NCBI RefSeq assembly: GCF_007786455.1
Contig: NZ_VNJK01000001.1
Location: 1,026,782 to 1,090,781 of the forward strand
DNA from: Paenibacillus agilis
Lineage (GTDB): Bacteria > Bacillota > Bacilli > Paenibacillales > Paenibacillaceae
Length of the DNA: 64,000 nucleotides
Direction: 5' to 3'
Positions 45,342-54,643 of this stretch are shown here, piece by piece. Below the pieces are notes generated by a model. The model had not been told where the DNA came from. It did not search any database and was given only the letters and a program-made list of their open reading frames with translations. Positions within the stretch are counted from its first letter, which is position 1, and the number at the start of each line of letters is the position of its first letter. Position numbers and translations under genes: made by a program.

Positions 45342-46007
45342 ATGATGGTGAATATGCAAGTTGAAATAGATAATCAAATCATAAATGTCCATGTTCAATA
45401 TGGGCGCAGAAAGAAAAGCACGATTCATATGGATGCATTCGGGCGTGTTTCGATCAAAGTGCCTAAGGATATGACGGAAGAAACGATACGAAGCGCGATT
45501 GAACAATATAGGAAGTGGATCACTGATAATTTGCGCAAAATTGCTGCTGATAAAGATACGACCAACACGAGGGAGTATGATGATGAAGGCAAGTTTCTTC
45601 ATTTAGGTAAAGAATATTTGCTCCATGAATTAATTGAGACGGATGGACTATCAGAAGAGGAGCTTAAGCTAAAGCTCAAGAAGTTCTATTTCGCCAGCTG
45701 CAAGAAGATAATTGGGGAACGGATTAAAATATATCAGAATGATTTGAAAGTAAAGCCGAAATCTTTTGAAATCGTGGAGTCTAGAACGAAATGGGGCACT
45801 TGCAGTTCAGATAAAAAGCTAACTTTTAATTATCGACTGGCTATGGCCCCTCTTGAAGTGATTGATTACGTTGTCATACATGAATTATGTCATTTGCATC
45901 ATATGAATCATGATCGTTCCTTCTGGCGGCGTGTGGGAAGCATCATGCCTGACTATAAGGAGAAGGAACAGTATCTAGCAAGGCATGGTCAAGCGATGAC
46001 GTTCTAA
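45342..46007 (+). CDS. YgjP-like (DUF45) zinc metallopeptidase
   Basis: The 221-aa protein has the WLM/YgjP-like domain, with ESRTKWGTCSSDKKLTFNYRL and the zinc motif HELCHLHHMNHDRSFW, HExxH-like here as HELCH plus H downstream. Members act as cytosolic peptidases with unknown partners. Several nearby starts (45342, 45345, 45354) are possible, none with a strong RBS. Not obviously part of an operon. Confidence 0.85.
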   Translation: MMVNMQVEIDNQIINVHVQYGRRKKSTIHMDAFGRVSIKVPKDMTEETIRSAIEQYRKWITDNLRKIAADKDTTNTREYDDEGKFLHLGKEYLLHELIETDGLSEEELKLKLKKFYFASCKKIIGERIKIYQNDLKVKPKSFEIVESRTKWGTCSSDKKLTFNYRLAMAPLEVIDYVVIHELCHLHHMNHDRSFWRRVGSIMPDYKEKEQYLARHGQAMTF

Positions 46008-46031
46008 GAAACCAACACCTTATGGGATGTT

Positions 46032-46424
46032 TATCGAACCGTCTCCTTTCTGGTGGATCATCAGCAGGAGCGGGAAGATATTATGAACGAGATCTATATG
46101 CAAATGTAGACCTCACTTGCGAACTATGATACGAGCCGTCCTTTCCAGTTCTGGCTGCACGGTCTTGTCATTCGCCAAGTGCAGCGATTTCGGGTCAAGC
46201 GATGGAGAAGATTCCGGATTTTTGAACGTATCGATCAAGTGAATTGGGAGCCTCAGGCAAAGCCAGTCGGTTCTTTAACAGAAAAAGAAGTTAAGGCGAA
46301 GGTAGACACTCTTATAGAGAAGATGTTCCGTTCTTCCAGGTCCTCGTCCATAGCCATACGATCAGTCTTACGCTTGTTGGAGGTGGAATTTCACCTGCTG
46401 TTGAACCAAAAGTATTACACATAA
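46032..46424 (+). pseudogene. Degraded ECF-type sigma factor
   Basis: From 46032 the frame reads YRTVSFLVDHQQEREDIMNE, then a TAG stop at 46107, then SLANYDTSRPFQFWLHGLVIRQ, VQRFRVKRWRRFRIFERID and KEVKAKVDTLIEKM. This follows region 2 and the linker of SigX/SigI-like ECF sigma factors. No start codon, an internal stop, and loss of the region 4 sequence after about 46325 show decay. The remaining frame to 46424 has unrelated residues. Confidence 0.7.
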
Positions 46425-46488
46425 TTGAACATAGAACAGAAACACCGTGAAAATAACAAAAGATAATAGATTGCTCCGTATAAAGAAA

Positions 46489-46537
46489 AACAGCGTAGTC
46501 AGGACTTTATTGGTCCAAGATTACGCTGTTTTATTTT
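46489..46537 (+). terminator. Terminator-like hairpin
   Basis: AACAGCGTA(GTC) ... TTACGCTGTT with TTATTTT. It lies between the pseudogene and the next response regulator. The remainder up to 46794 is AT-rich promoter-like sequence. Confidence 0.7.
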
Positions 46538-46794
46538 CGTTCAGACTCAAACTATAGAGCAGAGGCACAGTTTATTTGAATGGTATCTACGTTCGAAATA
46601 TTCGTTTGCGTCGATACGTAAATAAGTCTATGGAAAGCGGACAATTTCGACTGACTTTGTCTAACCATGGAAAGTAGATTATGATAGTTTGCGATACGTA
46701 TCTCATTTATGATTTACTTATGTTCATTACATACCATGAGAAAAATAATTAGTGAAATATTACCCGATTATATGCAATTGGAGGAAACAAAAAA

Positions 46795-47481
46795 ATGAAA
46801 GTACTAGTAGTTGAGGATGACAAAACGATTGCGGATGGATTGCACTATTCGCTTACCAGTGAAGGTTATGAAGTATTCATTTGTGAAAATAAGCAAATGG
46901 CATTGGAAACAATCAGACAACAACGTTTTGATATTTATTTACTTGATTTAACCTTGCCAGATGGTAGTGGATATGAGGTGTGCGGATATATTAAAGATAA
47001 TCAGGAAGCTCCTGTTATTTTTCTAACGGCATGCGATGATGAAATCAACGTGGTTCGCGGATTAGATATGGGAGCAGACGATTATATTACCAAACCATTT
47101 CGTATTCGTGAACTGATTAGCAGAATGAAATCAGCACTTAAGCATTATACAAAGGCGTACGCTTCCAATGATGTGGTCAAGGTTGGAAATATTGTTGTAA
47201 ATACAAAACAGGCTAAAGTGTATAAAGGGACAGAGGAAGTAGTGTTAACGGCTTTGGAATATCGCTTGCTGTTGACATTTATGAATAATAAAGGACAAGT
47301 TCTAACCAGAAATCAGCTGTTAGAAGGTATTTGGGATTTGGATGGCAGCTTTATAAATGACAATACGCTTTCTGTTTACATTAAGCGATTGCGAGATAAG
47401 CTAGAGGATAGTAACCAAAATTCCAAAGTCATCGAAACCGTGCGCGGACTAGGCTATCGTATGGGTGGAAATCATGATTAA
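46795..47481 (+). CDS. OmpR-family response regulator of an antimicrobial-peptide-type module
   Basis: The 228-aa regulator has DD at 8-9, phosphoacceptor D51 in LLDLTLP, T77 and K99 in TKPF. A C-terminal winged helix ends TVRGLGYRM. RBS GGAGGAAAC precedes the ATG. It overlaps the kinase start. Together with the next three genes it forms a BceRSAB/VraRS-like sensing and transport unit. Confidence 0.92.
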   Translation: MKVLVVEDDKTIADGLHYSLTSEGYEVFICENKQMALETIRQQRFDIYLLDLTLPDGSGYEVCGYIKDNQEAPVIFLTACDDEINVVRGLDMGADDYITKPFRIRELISRMKSALKHYTKAYASNDVVKVGNIVVNTKQAKVYKGTEEVVLTALEYRLLLTFMNNKGQVLTRNQLLEGIWDLDGSFINDNTLSVYIKRLRDKLEDSNQNSKVIETVRGLGYRMGGNHD

Positions 47482-48475
47482 AAATAAGAGCATATGGGCA
47501 CTATTCACTTGTTGCGCAGTTATATCTATCATTGGCACTTCGGTTATCTGGATGATGGACTGGAAAGCAGGAGTTGTAGCCTTTGCTACGCTATCCCTGC
47601 TCTTTTTATGTTTCTTTCTATTTACCCTTAAACGTTTTCGAGACATCAAAAAGTTATCTGACTATTTGGCTTCTGTTTATTCTGGTCAACCGACTATGGA
47701 TATACGGGACAACAGAGAAGGCGAATTAAGTATATTGAAAAATGATATTTACAAAGTCACGTTAACTTTATCTGAACTGTCTGTTCATTTGAAAAAGGAT
47801 AAATTATATTTGGCCGAAACGCTGTCTAATATTTCGCATCAATTAAAAACACCTCTCACCTCCATGTTTGTCATGGCAGATTTGTTGAACGATCCTAGTC
47901 TTCCCCGAGAGAAAAGGGAACAATTTGTAGGTAACATACTTAATCAATTGAAGCGCATTGAATGGCTTGTGACTTCATTGCTTAAGCTATCCAAAATTGA
48001 TGTGCAAAGTGTTACGTTCAAAAAGGAGCTTGTATCTGTCAAGAAATTAGTAGATAGAGCATTAGAGCCGCTCCTTATTCCTATGGAATTAAAAGATCAA
48101 CAGCTTACGATGTCCTGTGATCACAATCTAATGGTTACTGTAGATGAAAATTGGACCGTCGAAGCGATCTTGAACGTTATTAAAAATGGGATTGAGCATA
48201 CGCCGGCCGGAGGCAGGATTGCGATTTCTTGTGAAGAGACGCCTTTGTATACGCGAATGATTATTACCGACAGTGGTGAGGGAATTGGTCCAGAAGATGC
48301 CCCGTACATTTTTGAACGATTTTATAAAGGGAAAAACTCTGGTCCTGACAGTATTGGAATAGGCTTAGCGATGTCTAAATCGATTTTGCAAAGTCAAAGT
48401 GCCGATATATTTATGGAAAGCCAGCTTGGTGTGGGCACAAAGTGTACCATCAAATTTTTCAAACAAATGGTTTAG
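47474..48475 (+). CDS. Sensor histidine kinase with short membrane domain
   Basis: The 333-aa kinase has two TM segments (about 8-28, 33-52) with almost no extracellular loop. H-box NISHQLKTPLTSM with H122, N-box EAILNVIKNGIEHTP, DSGEGIGP and IGIGLAMSKSI follow. Intramembrane-sensing kinases of this kind depend on the transporter to detect peptides. The start at 47474 overlaps the regulator stop; GGTGG lies upstream. Coupled to RR and ABC genes. Confidence 0.9.
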   Translation: MIKNKSIWALFTCCAVISIIGTSVIWMMDWKAGVVAFATLSLLFLCFFLFTLKRFRDIKKLSDYLASVYSGQPTMDIRDNREGELSILKNDIYKVTLTLSELSVHLKKDKLYLAETLSNISHQLKTPLTSMFVMADLLNDPSLPREKREQFVGNILNQLKRIEWLVTSLLKLSKIDVQSVTFKKELVSVKKLVDRALEPLLIPMELKDQQLTMSCDHNLMVTVDENWTVEAILNVIKNGIEHTPAGGRIAISCEETPLYTRMIITDSGEGIGPEDAPYIFERFYKGKNSGPDSIGIGLAMSKSILQSQSADIFMESQLGVGTKCTIKFFKQMV

Positions 48476-48563
48476 TGACTAAATTGTAAGATAGAATGTC
48501 ACCGACAAGACATCTTAGCCAAGTAAATTAAATGTAACAATAACCAATCTTAGGAGGTTCAAG

Positions 48564-49247
48564 ATGGAGATTTTACGAGTAGAAAACTTGTCGAAAACAT
48601 ACGGTGACGGCGAGACAGCCGTTACTGCACTAAACCATATTTCTTTTTCCGTACAAAAAGGGGAATTTGTAGCGATTATTGGTCCATCTGGATCAGGCAA
48701 ATCTACTCTCTTGCATATATTAGGTGGTGTAGATACGCCAACATCTGGAAAGGTGATTGTTGATCATACGGATATATACGAAATGGATGAAACGGCTCTG
48801 GCCATTTTTAGACGTAGGCAAATCGGTCTTATCTATCAATTCTTTAACCTGATTCCTGTTCTTAATGTGGAGGAAAATATCACGTTGCCTTTACTATTGG
48901 ATGGTAGAGAAGTAAATCAAGATAATCTAACTAATATTGTAGAGATTTTAGGTCTTCAACAACGATTAAAGCATTTGCCTAACCAGCTATCTGGTGGCCA
49001 GCAGCAGCGTGTTTCCATCGGACGTGCCTTGATTAACACTCCAGCTATCGTATTGGCAGATGAGCCAACCGGTAACCTAGATAGTAAAAACAGTGCTGAT
49101 GTTATAAGCCTTTTGAAAAAGTTACACAAAGAGCGAAATCAAACACTTATTATTATTACCCATGATGAAAACATAGCTTTGCAAGCAGATCGGATTATTT
49201 CCATCCAGGATGGCATGATTTCCAAAGACGAGGTGATCCGACGATGA
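48564..49247 (+). CDS. ABC transporter ATPase (antimicrobial peptide/MacB type)
   Basis: The 227-aa ATPase has Walker [11 protein letters not shown]-loop [16 protein letters not shown], signature LSGGQQQRV and Walker [13 protein letters not shown]. That is the MacB/LolD/BceA group that works with FtsX permeases. RBS TTAGGAGGTTC precedes the ATG. It overlaps the permease gene by 4 bases. Confidence 0.95.
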   Translation: MEILRVENLSKTYGDGETAVTALNHISFSVQKGEFVAIIGPSGSGKSTLLHILGGVDTPTSGKVIVDHTDIYEMDETALAIFRRRQIGLIYQFFNLIPVLNVEENITLPLLLDGREVNQDNLTNIVEILGLQQRLKHLPNQLSGGQQQRVSIGRALINTPAIVLADEPTGNLDSKNSADVISLLKKLHKERNQTLIIITHDENIALQADRIISIQDGMISKDEVIRR

Positions 49248-51856
49248 ATATCATCAATCAGCTCACCATGCGTTATATGAAACATAATAAAAGCCGCACG
49301 ATTGTTACCATCATTGGGGCAGTTATTTCGGTCGCCATGCTTACAGCCGTGTTTACGATTAAGGCTTCTTTTATGGATATGATGCAAAGAGAAGCTATTC
49401 ATTTTAGCGGCAAATGGAATGCTGCATTTCTTGATGTTGCAGGGGAAGATGTAGACCGTATTACAAATAAGGCAGAGATTGAAGGGTATGATATAGAAAA
49501 CGAGCTAGGTTTTGCCCGGCTTGCAAACTCTAAAAACAGCAAAAAGCCCTACTTATATGTTACGGAACATAGTAATCACGATTTACTAGCGGTGAGCACT
49601 CTCGAAGGCCGCTTGCCTAAAACGGAAGATGAATTGGTCATTTCCAAGCCATTTATGCAAACCTCCGGTGTTCCATGGAAGGTCGGTGATGTCATTACTT
49701 TGGAGTTTGGTGAGCGCAGCGAGATTGTAGAAGGCGTTAAAATGCCATTAGTCCGCCAAGATCCTTACTACTCAAAGGAAGTTTTTACGCCTGAACACAG
49801 CAAAACCTATACGATTACTGGCATTGTTCAAGCACCTGCACGAGAGTATGATGCAGCAGCAGCTTACCGTGCATTCAGCGGTCTTTCTAAGAACCATTTG
49901 AAGGCAGGTTCTCCGTACACCGTCAGCGTTGAATATAAGGATTATAAAAAATGGGGGACCGACGTCTACAAGGTTAGTGACAATATCGCCAGCAACGTAC
50001 ATCGAGTAAAAGACCAAGTGAAATCAAGCGGAGTAAAAATCGAGTATCATCGAAACCTTCTGCTTTATTCCGGGATTTCGAATGACGATAGGTTTGTTAC
50101 GACCATGTATATGGCCGTTATTACGATTGGTACGATTATTATGATCGGATCGATATCACTAATCTATAACGCGTTCGCAATCTCGCTGTCAGAGCGCAGT
50201 CGTGCACTAGGGATGCTGTCCAGTGTAGGGGCAACCAAACAGCAAAAGAGAGCTTCTGTATTTTTTGAAGCCACAGTAATTGGTATATTCGCTATCCCGG
50301 TAGGATTGCTATTTGGTTCATTAGGTATTGGTGTAACCTTCGAACTGCTCAGTCCGTTTATCCAAAGAATGTTTTCAGTTAGTGAACCCATACGTATCGT
50401 AATAGAACCGTTTAGCGTCATTGCCGTTATCCTAGTTTCTATTTTAACGCTTTTCATTTCAGCATGGCTGCCAGCCGTAAGAGCATCTAGAATTACTACG
50501 ATAAGCGCGATTAGACAGAACAAAGATATTGAAATGAAAAGTAATGATGTTCGCACATCAAAAGTGACTCGTAAATGGTTTGGATTTGAAGCTGAGCTTG
50601 GATTGAAAAATATAAAGAGAAACAAACATCACTATCGTACAACTGTCTTTTCTCTTGCTATCAGTGTCATTTTATTTTTAGCAGCCTCTTCATTTTCGTT
50701 GTATTTAGACAAATCTTATAACATGGCACAAGCACCAGTCCCATATGATGTATCCGTCTACGTGAGTGGTGATGATTTGGCAGGAGTGAAGACATTAACA
50801 AACGAGCTGATGACTGTCAAACATGTTTCAAGTAAAGTAAAGACTCAAAAATTTACTACAGCACTAAACCTTAAAGAAGACCAAGTTGCGATGGACATTG
50901 CTAAGCGATTAGCACCATACGAGGGTGCTTACACGTTGAATGCAAACATTGTTTCGCTCGATGACACATCTTTTACAAACTATCTAAAAACTTTAGGTAT
51001 AAATAATAAGAAACTCGAAGGTGCTAACATTCCGGCAGTACTTGTAAATCAGTTCACCGTGAAAGAAAAACGGATTTTTACAGATATCACCCAATTGAAT
51101 GTTAACGAAGGAACGGACCTGTCTTTCAGTATCAATGAGGATGGATCGGAGGCGAAATGGAACATCCAGATCGCATCTATTACGGATAAACGTCCACCAT
51201 TTATGCATCACTACCAGGAAGATCCTTCTATTGTAACGCTTGTTGTTTCAGAGCATGGATTTGACAACATGCTTCAACAGATGGGTAATGTACATGTACC
51301 TAACTATATGAACAGCGAGGTTCAATTTACAACCGAACAGTCTATTGACTTGGAGAATGAAATAGTGCCTATTACAAATAGTTATCCGAGTATAAATGCC
51401 TATACGACCAATCTGATAGAGCTACGGCAATCTGAGTTGGATCGGGCTACGGTCATATCAGTGTTCTTATATGGCTTTGTCATTCTCATAGGGCTTATAT
51501 GTACGGCAACTATAATTAATACGATTTCAACAGGCATGGCTCTAAGAAAAAGAGAGTTTGCCATGTTAACTTCGGTTGGGATGACCCCAAAGAGCATGAA
51601 GCGGATGATACGCTTTGAAGGACTATTTTATGCCATGAAGTCACTGCTTTACGGGTTGCCTATTAGCTTAGGTGTAATCTATTTCATCTATAAGATTCTG
51701 AGCCGTAATTTCTCATTTGATTTTACGCTGCCTTGGGTGGATATTATCTTAGCAGTAGTGGGTGTGTTCTTTATTGTAGGTTTGACCATACTCTATGCGA
51801 CTAGAAAACAAAACGGACAAAATATTGTTGAAGCATTGAAGAACGAAAATAGCTAA
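49244..51856 (+). CDS. FtsX/MacB-type ABC permease (870 aa)
   Basis: The permease has an N-terminal TM (about 20-42), a large extracytoplasmic domain (about 45-275), and three TM segments around 285-405 with GTIIMIGSISLIYNAFAISLSERSRALGMLSSVGATKQQK (FtsX core). A second TM-core duplication is present near 465-490 and 735-860. At 870 aa it is longer than BceB (about 650 aa), which resembles the bi-domain permeases that sense or expel lipid II-binding peptides. It is translationally coupled to the ATPase. The ligand is unknown. Confidence 0.9.
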   Translation: MNIINQLTMRYMKHNKSRTIVTIIGAVISVAMLTAVFTIKASFMDMMQREAIHFSGKWNAAFLDVAGEDVDRITNKAEIEGYDIENELGFARLANSKNSKKPYLYVTEHSNHDLLAVSTLEGRLPKTEDELVISKPFMQTSGVPWKVGDVITLEFGERSEIVEGVKMPLVRQDPYYSKEVFTPEHSKTYTITGIVQAPAREYDAAAAYRAFSGLSKNHLKAGSPYTVSVEYKDYKKWGTDVYKVSDNIASNVHRVKDQVKSSGVKIEYHRNLLLYSGISNDDRFVTTMYMAVITIGTIIMIGSISLIYNAFAISLSERSRALGMLSSVGATKQQKRASVFFEATVIGIFAIPVGLLFGSLGIGVTFELLSPFIQRMFSVSEPIRIVIEPFSVIAVILVSILTLFISAWLPAVRASRITTISAIRQNKDIEMKSNDVRTSKVTRKWFGFEAELGLKNIKRNKHHYRTTVFSLAISVILFLAASSFSLYLDKSYNMAQAPVPYDVSVYVSGDDLAGVKTLTNELMTVKHVSSKVKTQKFTTALNLKEDQVAMDIAKRLAPYEGAYTLNANIVSLDDTSFTNYLKTLGINNKKLEGANIPAVLVNQFTVKEKRIFTDITQLNVNEGTDLSFSINEDGSEAKWNIQIASITDKRPPFMHHYQEDPSIVTLVVSEHGFDNMLQQMGNVHVPNYMNSEVQFTTEQSIDLENEIVPITNSYPSINAYTTNLIELRQSELDRATVISVFLYGFVILIGLICTATIINTISTGMALRKREFAMLTSVGMTPKSMKRMIRFEGLFYAMKSLLYGLPISLGVIYFIYKILSRNFSFDFTLPWVDIILAVVGVFFIVGLTILYATRKQNGQNIVEALKNENS

Positions 51857-51882
51857 TGATGATATAAAATAGCTTAACTTCA

Positions 51883-51929
51883 AAACCTCGATTTCCTGCA
51901 CTGATGGATCTCGAGGATTTTTATTTTTT
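51883..51929 (+). terminator. Terminator after the peptide-transporter module
   Basis: AACCTCGA ... TCGAGGATTTTTATTTTTT. Confidence 0.75.
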
Positions 51930-51964
51930 GAGGAGTTTACGCCTATCTTTGGAAAAGGAGTTTG

Positions 51965-51973
51965 TGATAAAAT
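51965..51973 (+). promoter_or_regulatory. Candidate extended -10 promoter of the ABC exporter leader
   Basis: TGATAAAAT (TG-n-TAAAAT) at 51965-51973 fits an extended -10 element. No good -35 is seen. It is placed about 30 bases before the leader ORF. Confidence 0.4.
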
Positions 51974-52003
51974 CTTACAAAACTACGGAAAGGGTGTTTC
52001 TTA

Positions 52004-52060
52004 ATGAGAAAAACACAGCAAACCCACCACAATCACGGTTGGAGGGCAGTGCGTATGTAA
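52004..52060 (+). CDS. 18-residue leader ORF
   Basis: The ORF reads MRKTQQTHHNHGWRAVRM and stops at 52058. AGGGTG lies 8 bases before its ATG. It is too short to be a usual protein and overlaps the 5' arm of a hairpin (52040-52046) that competes with a Shine-Dalgarno-sequestering hairpin. The pattern fits a ribosome-stalling or translation-dependent attenuator controlling the ABC exporter at 52088; histidines and arginines may matter for pausing. Homologous leader peptides are not known to me. Confidence 0.6.
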   Translation: MRKTQQTHHNHGWRAVRM

Positions 52061-52080
52061 CCCTCCACCTTATATGGAGG
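52040..52080 (+). promoter_or_regulatory. Mutually exclusive hairpins over the exporter's Shine-Dalgarno
   Basis: TGGAGGG (52040-52046) can pair with CCCTCCA (52061-52067). CCTCCA (52062-52067) can instead pair with TGGAGG (52075-52080), the exporter RBS. The two helices cannot coexist, so the leader ORF that covers the first arm could switch translation of the exporter. Confidence 0.65.
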
Positions 52081-52087
52081 AGAGACA

Positions 52088-53827
52088 TTGAATTCTCGAA
52101 CGAAAAAGTTTTTTTCTTATTATAAGCCGTATTTGGGCTTGTTGAGCGTGGACTTGGCATGTGCGTTTATGGTATCAGCGATTACGCTCGCGCTTCCTTT
52201 ATGTGTGAGATACATGACACAAGTACTGGAGAATAACCCGCCTGATGTCCTTTATCAGATCTACACAATAGGTGCAGTTATGATTGGTTTGCTTGCCATT
52301 CATACCGTTTGCAATATGCTGGTTACCTATCAGGGGCATATGATGGGGGCGAAAATGGAAAGCGACATGCGCCGTGAAATGTTCGATCATCTACAGAAAT
52401 TATCGTTTCGTTTCTACGACGAGCAGAAGACGGGCGAGCTGATGACTCGGACGACGCATGATATTTTTTCACTTTCTGAGCTGTATCATCACGGTCCCGA
52501 GGATATCGCCATTTCGCTAATGAATTTTATTGGCGTCTTCTTCATCTTGATCCATATTGATGCGAAGCTTGCCCTGATCGTCTTTCTCTTTCTTCCTGTT
52601 ATGGCGATCTATGCGTTCTATTTCAATCAGAAGATGAATGCTGCATTGCGCAGCAGCAAAGACAGAATTGGGGACATCAATGCACAGGTCGAGGATACGT
52701 TGTCAGGCATCCGTGTCGTTCAATCATTTGCGAACGAAGCGATCGAGACAAAAAAGTTTGCTTATGAAAATGATCGATTCGTCGAGAGTAGAAGAGCAGG
52801 CTATCGAAGTGAAGCTTATTTCCATGAAGGGTTATTTGCGTTTACGGAGCTAATCACGATTGCTGTCGTCGTATTTGGCGGTGTGGCTATCGTCGATGCT
52901 TCCATGAGCTTGGCTGATTTGCTAACTTTTGTTCTTTGCGTAGGTATTCTCATTGACCCTATTAAGCGTTGGGTCAATTTCGCCAGGCTGTATCAAGAAG
53001 GTATTACGGGATTCGATCGTTTTATGGACATTTTGGAGATCGAACCAGAGATTCAAGATTCAGCAGGAGCTATCGAGCTTGGGCATGTACATGGTAAAGT
53101 GACATTCAGCAATGTGAGCTTTGCGTATAAAGAAGATCAAGACTATGTATTGAAAAATGTGAACTTGGATGTCCGGCCAGGCGAATATGTAGCTATCGTT
53201 GGCGCTTCAGGTGTAGGGAAAACCACTTTATGTACGTTAATCCCTCGTTTCTATGAGACGAACCAAGGTACAATTTATCTGGATGGAATTGATGTTAGAA
53301 ATATTCGTTTGCATTCGTTACGTACGAATATAGGTATTGTTCAACAAGATATTTATTTATTCCCGGGAACGGTATTTGAAAATATTCGATATGGCAGACC
53401 GAATGCAAGTAGGGAAGAAGTAATTGCGGCAGCTGTAAAAGCGAATGCCCATGACTTTATTATGGAGCTGCCAAATGGCTACGAGACGGACATTGGTCAG
53501 CGCGGTATTAAATTATCTGGTGGACAGAAGCAGCGATTAAGCATCGCACGTGTATTTTTGAAAAATCCACCGATTCTTATTTTTGATGAGGCAACCAGTG
53601 CATTGGATAATGAAAGCGAGAAGGCTGTACAGCAGTCGCTGGAGAAGCTGAGCGATAGTCGCACGACACTTGTTATTGCCCATCGATTGTCCACGATTCG
53701 TCATGCACAGAGAATTATCGTTCTGGCAGATGGCGTTATTGAGGAACAAGGGACGCACGAGGAGCTGCTTGTTAGAAATGGTATCTATGCGAGATTGTAC
53801 AACGTACAGCAGAATCTTATTTCATAA
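52088..53827 (+). CDS. ABC exporter (MsbA/BmrA-type half transporter)
   Basis: The 579-aa protein starts at TTG 52088 after TGGAGGAGAG. It has six TM segments (about 1-310), Walker A GASGVGKTT, Q-loop QQDIYLFPG, signature LSGGQKQR, and Walker B ILIFDEATSALD. Family members homodimerise and export drugs or lipids. Its leader ORF and hairpins suggest induction by a ribosome-targeting drug (inference). Confidence 0.93.
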   Translation: MNSRTKKFFSYYKPYLGLLSVDLACAFMVSAITLALPLCVRYMTQVLENNPPDVLYQIYTIGAVMIGLLAIHTVCNMLVTYQGHMMGAKMESDMRREMFDHLQKLSFRFYDEQKTGELMTRTTHDIFSLSELYHHGPEDIAISLMNFIGVFFILIHIDAKLALIVFLFLPVMAIYAFYFNQKMNAALRSSKDRIGDINAQVEDTLSGIRVVQSFANEAIETKKFAYENDRFVESRRAGYRSEAYFHEGLFAFTELITIAVVVFGGVAIVDASMSLADLLTFVLCVGILIDPIKRWVNFARLYQEGITGFDRFMDILEIEPEIQDSAGAIELGHVHGKVTFSNVSFAYKEDQDYVLKNVNLDVRPGEYVAIVGASGVGKTTLCTLIPRFYETNQGTIYLDGIDVRNIRLHSLRTNIGIVQQDIYLFPGTVFENIRYGRPNASREEVIAAAVKANAHDFIMELPNGYETDIGQRGIKLSGGQKQRLSIARVFLKNPPILIFDEATSALDNESEKAVQQSLEKLSDSRTTLVIAHRLSTIRHAQRIIVLADGVIEEQGTHEELLVRNGIYARLYNVQQNLIS

Positions 53828-53869
53828 GAGGATGTAGTCATCGTCATCATGTCAAAATCATCTTAGTGC

Positions 53870-53898
53870 AAATGCCACCCACAATTGGGTGGCATTTT
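53870..53898 (+). terminator. Terminator after the ABC exporter
   Basis: AAATGCCACCCA-CAAT-TGGGTGGCATTTTG is a perfect 12-bp stem; it is short of a long T-run but bidirectional. Confidence 0.75.
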
Positions 53899-53977
53899 GC
53901 ATTGCTGGGTGAATAGCGAAGAAACCAGTAGCAGCAAGCTAGTAACTGACTATTTATGCTCTGGAAGCCATTCTATA

Positions 53978-54556
53978 TTAGCTATATTGGCTGGGTGCTC
54001 CGGTCTGCCATTGCGTATGATTTGGATCCGGCGGGCCGATAATGACCGTCTGATTGATCGGCTTAAGCACTTCGGCAAGCTGAGCGGCATTTACGCCGTA
54101 GATGATCTGGAACACTTCTGGCGGCGTCTTGCGCAGCACATCGGAACCGAATACCGTTTGCGCGGCGCTATTATCGAAAATAGCTAGCAAGTGTGTTTGA
54201 TCCGTGAGCGCAATTTCCCAATGCCACCAGCCCATCGGGATATATACCGTTTGGGGAGATTTTACGCGATAGGTAAGTACTTGCAACGTAAATGGATTAA
54301 GTACGGAGACAACTGCTTCTCCTTGTATAACGTATACAAGTTCAGCTGCGTTCGGATGCCAATGGGCTTCAACACTGTTTCCTTTACTCAAATAAATGTC
54401 GAGCAAGCCTAAGTTTTGCATTACGGGCAGCTGCTTGGCGAATTGCTGGAGAATAAAGTTTTGGGCATTCTTTTGGTAAAATGGCGCTGTTCTTAAGTCA
54501 AAGGCTAAGTTCAGCGAAGGAGAGCTGAGTACGGCCGTCATGTTGTCAGTGGACAT
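53978..54556 (-). CDS. Cupin-domain protein
   Basis: The 192-aa protein has a single germin-type cupin, with SVEAHWHPNAAELVYVIQGEAVVSV (two His and Glu metal ligands) and QTVYIPMGWWHWEIAL for the second motif. This group includes oxalate decarboxylase-like and sugar-binding proteins with one domain. GGCGGG precedes ATG 54556, so I do not use the TTG at 54562. The C-terminal half is helical. Function unknown. Confidence 0.8.
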   Translation of the reverse strand: MSTDNMTAVLSSPSLNLAFDLRTAPFYQKNAQNFILQQFAKQLPVMQNLGLLDIYLSKGNSVEAHWHPNAAELVYVIQGEAVVSVLNPFTLQVLTYRVKSPQTVYIPMGWWHWEIALTDQTHLLAIFDNSAAQTVFGSDVLRKTPPEVFQIIYGVNAAQLAEVLKPINQTVIIGPPDPNHTQWQTGAPSQYS

Positions 54557-54643
54557 TGGCAATATCCCGCCTTTCTAAAGTGGGTGATTGCCTACTATAT
54601 TCACTGGCCCAGATAGAGGTGAATGGTGTAGCCTGCGTCTAGT

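Noticed and set aside
51904..52125. 73-codon ORF before the ABC exporter
   Set aside because: It overlaps the terminator, leader ORF and RBS of the exporter in another frame and has no RBS of its own.
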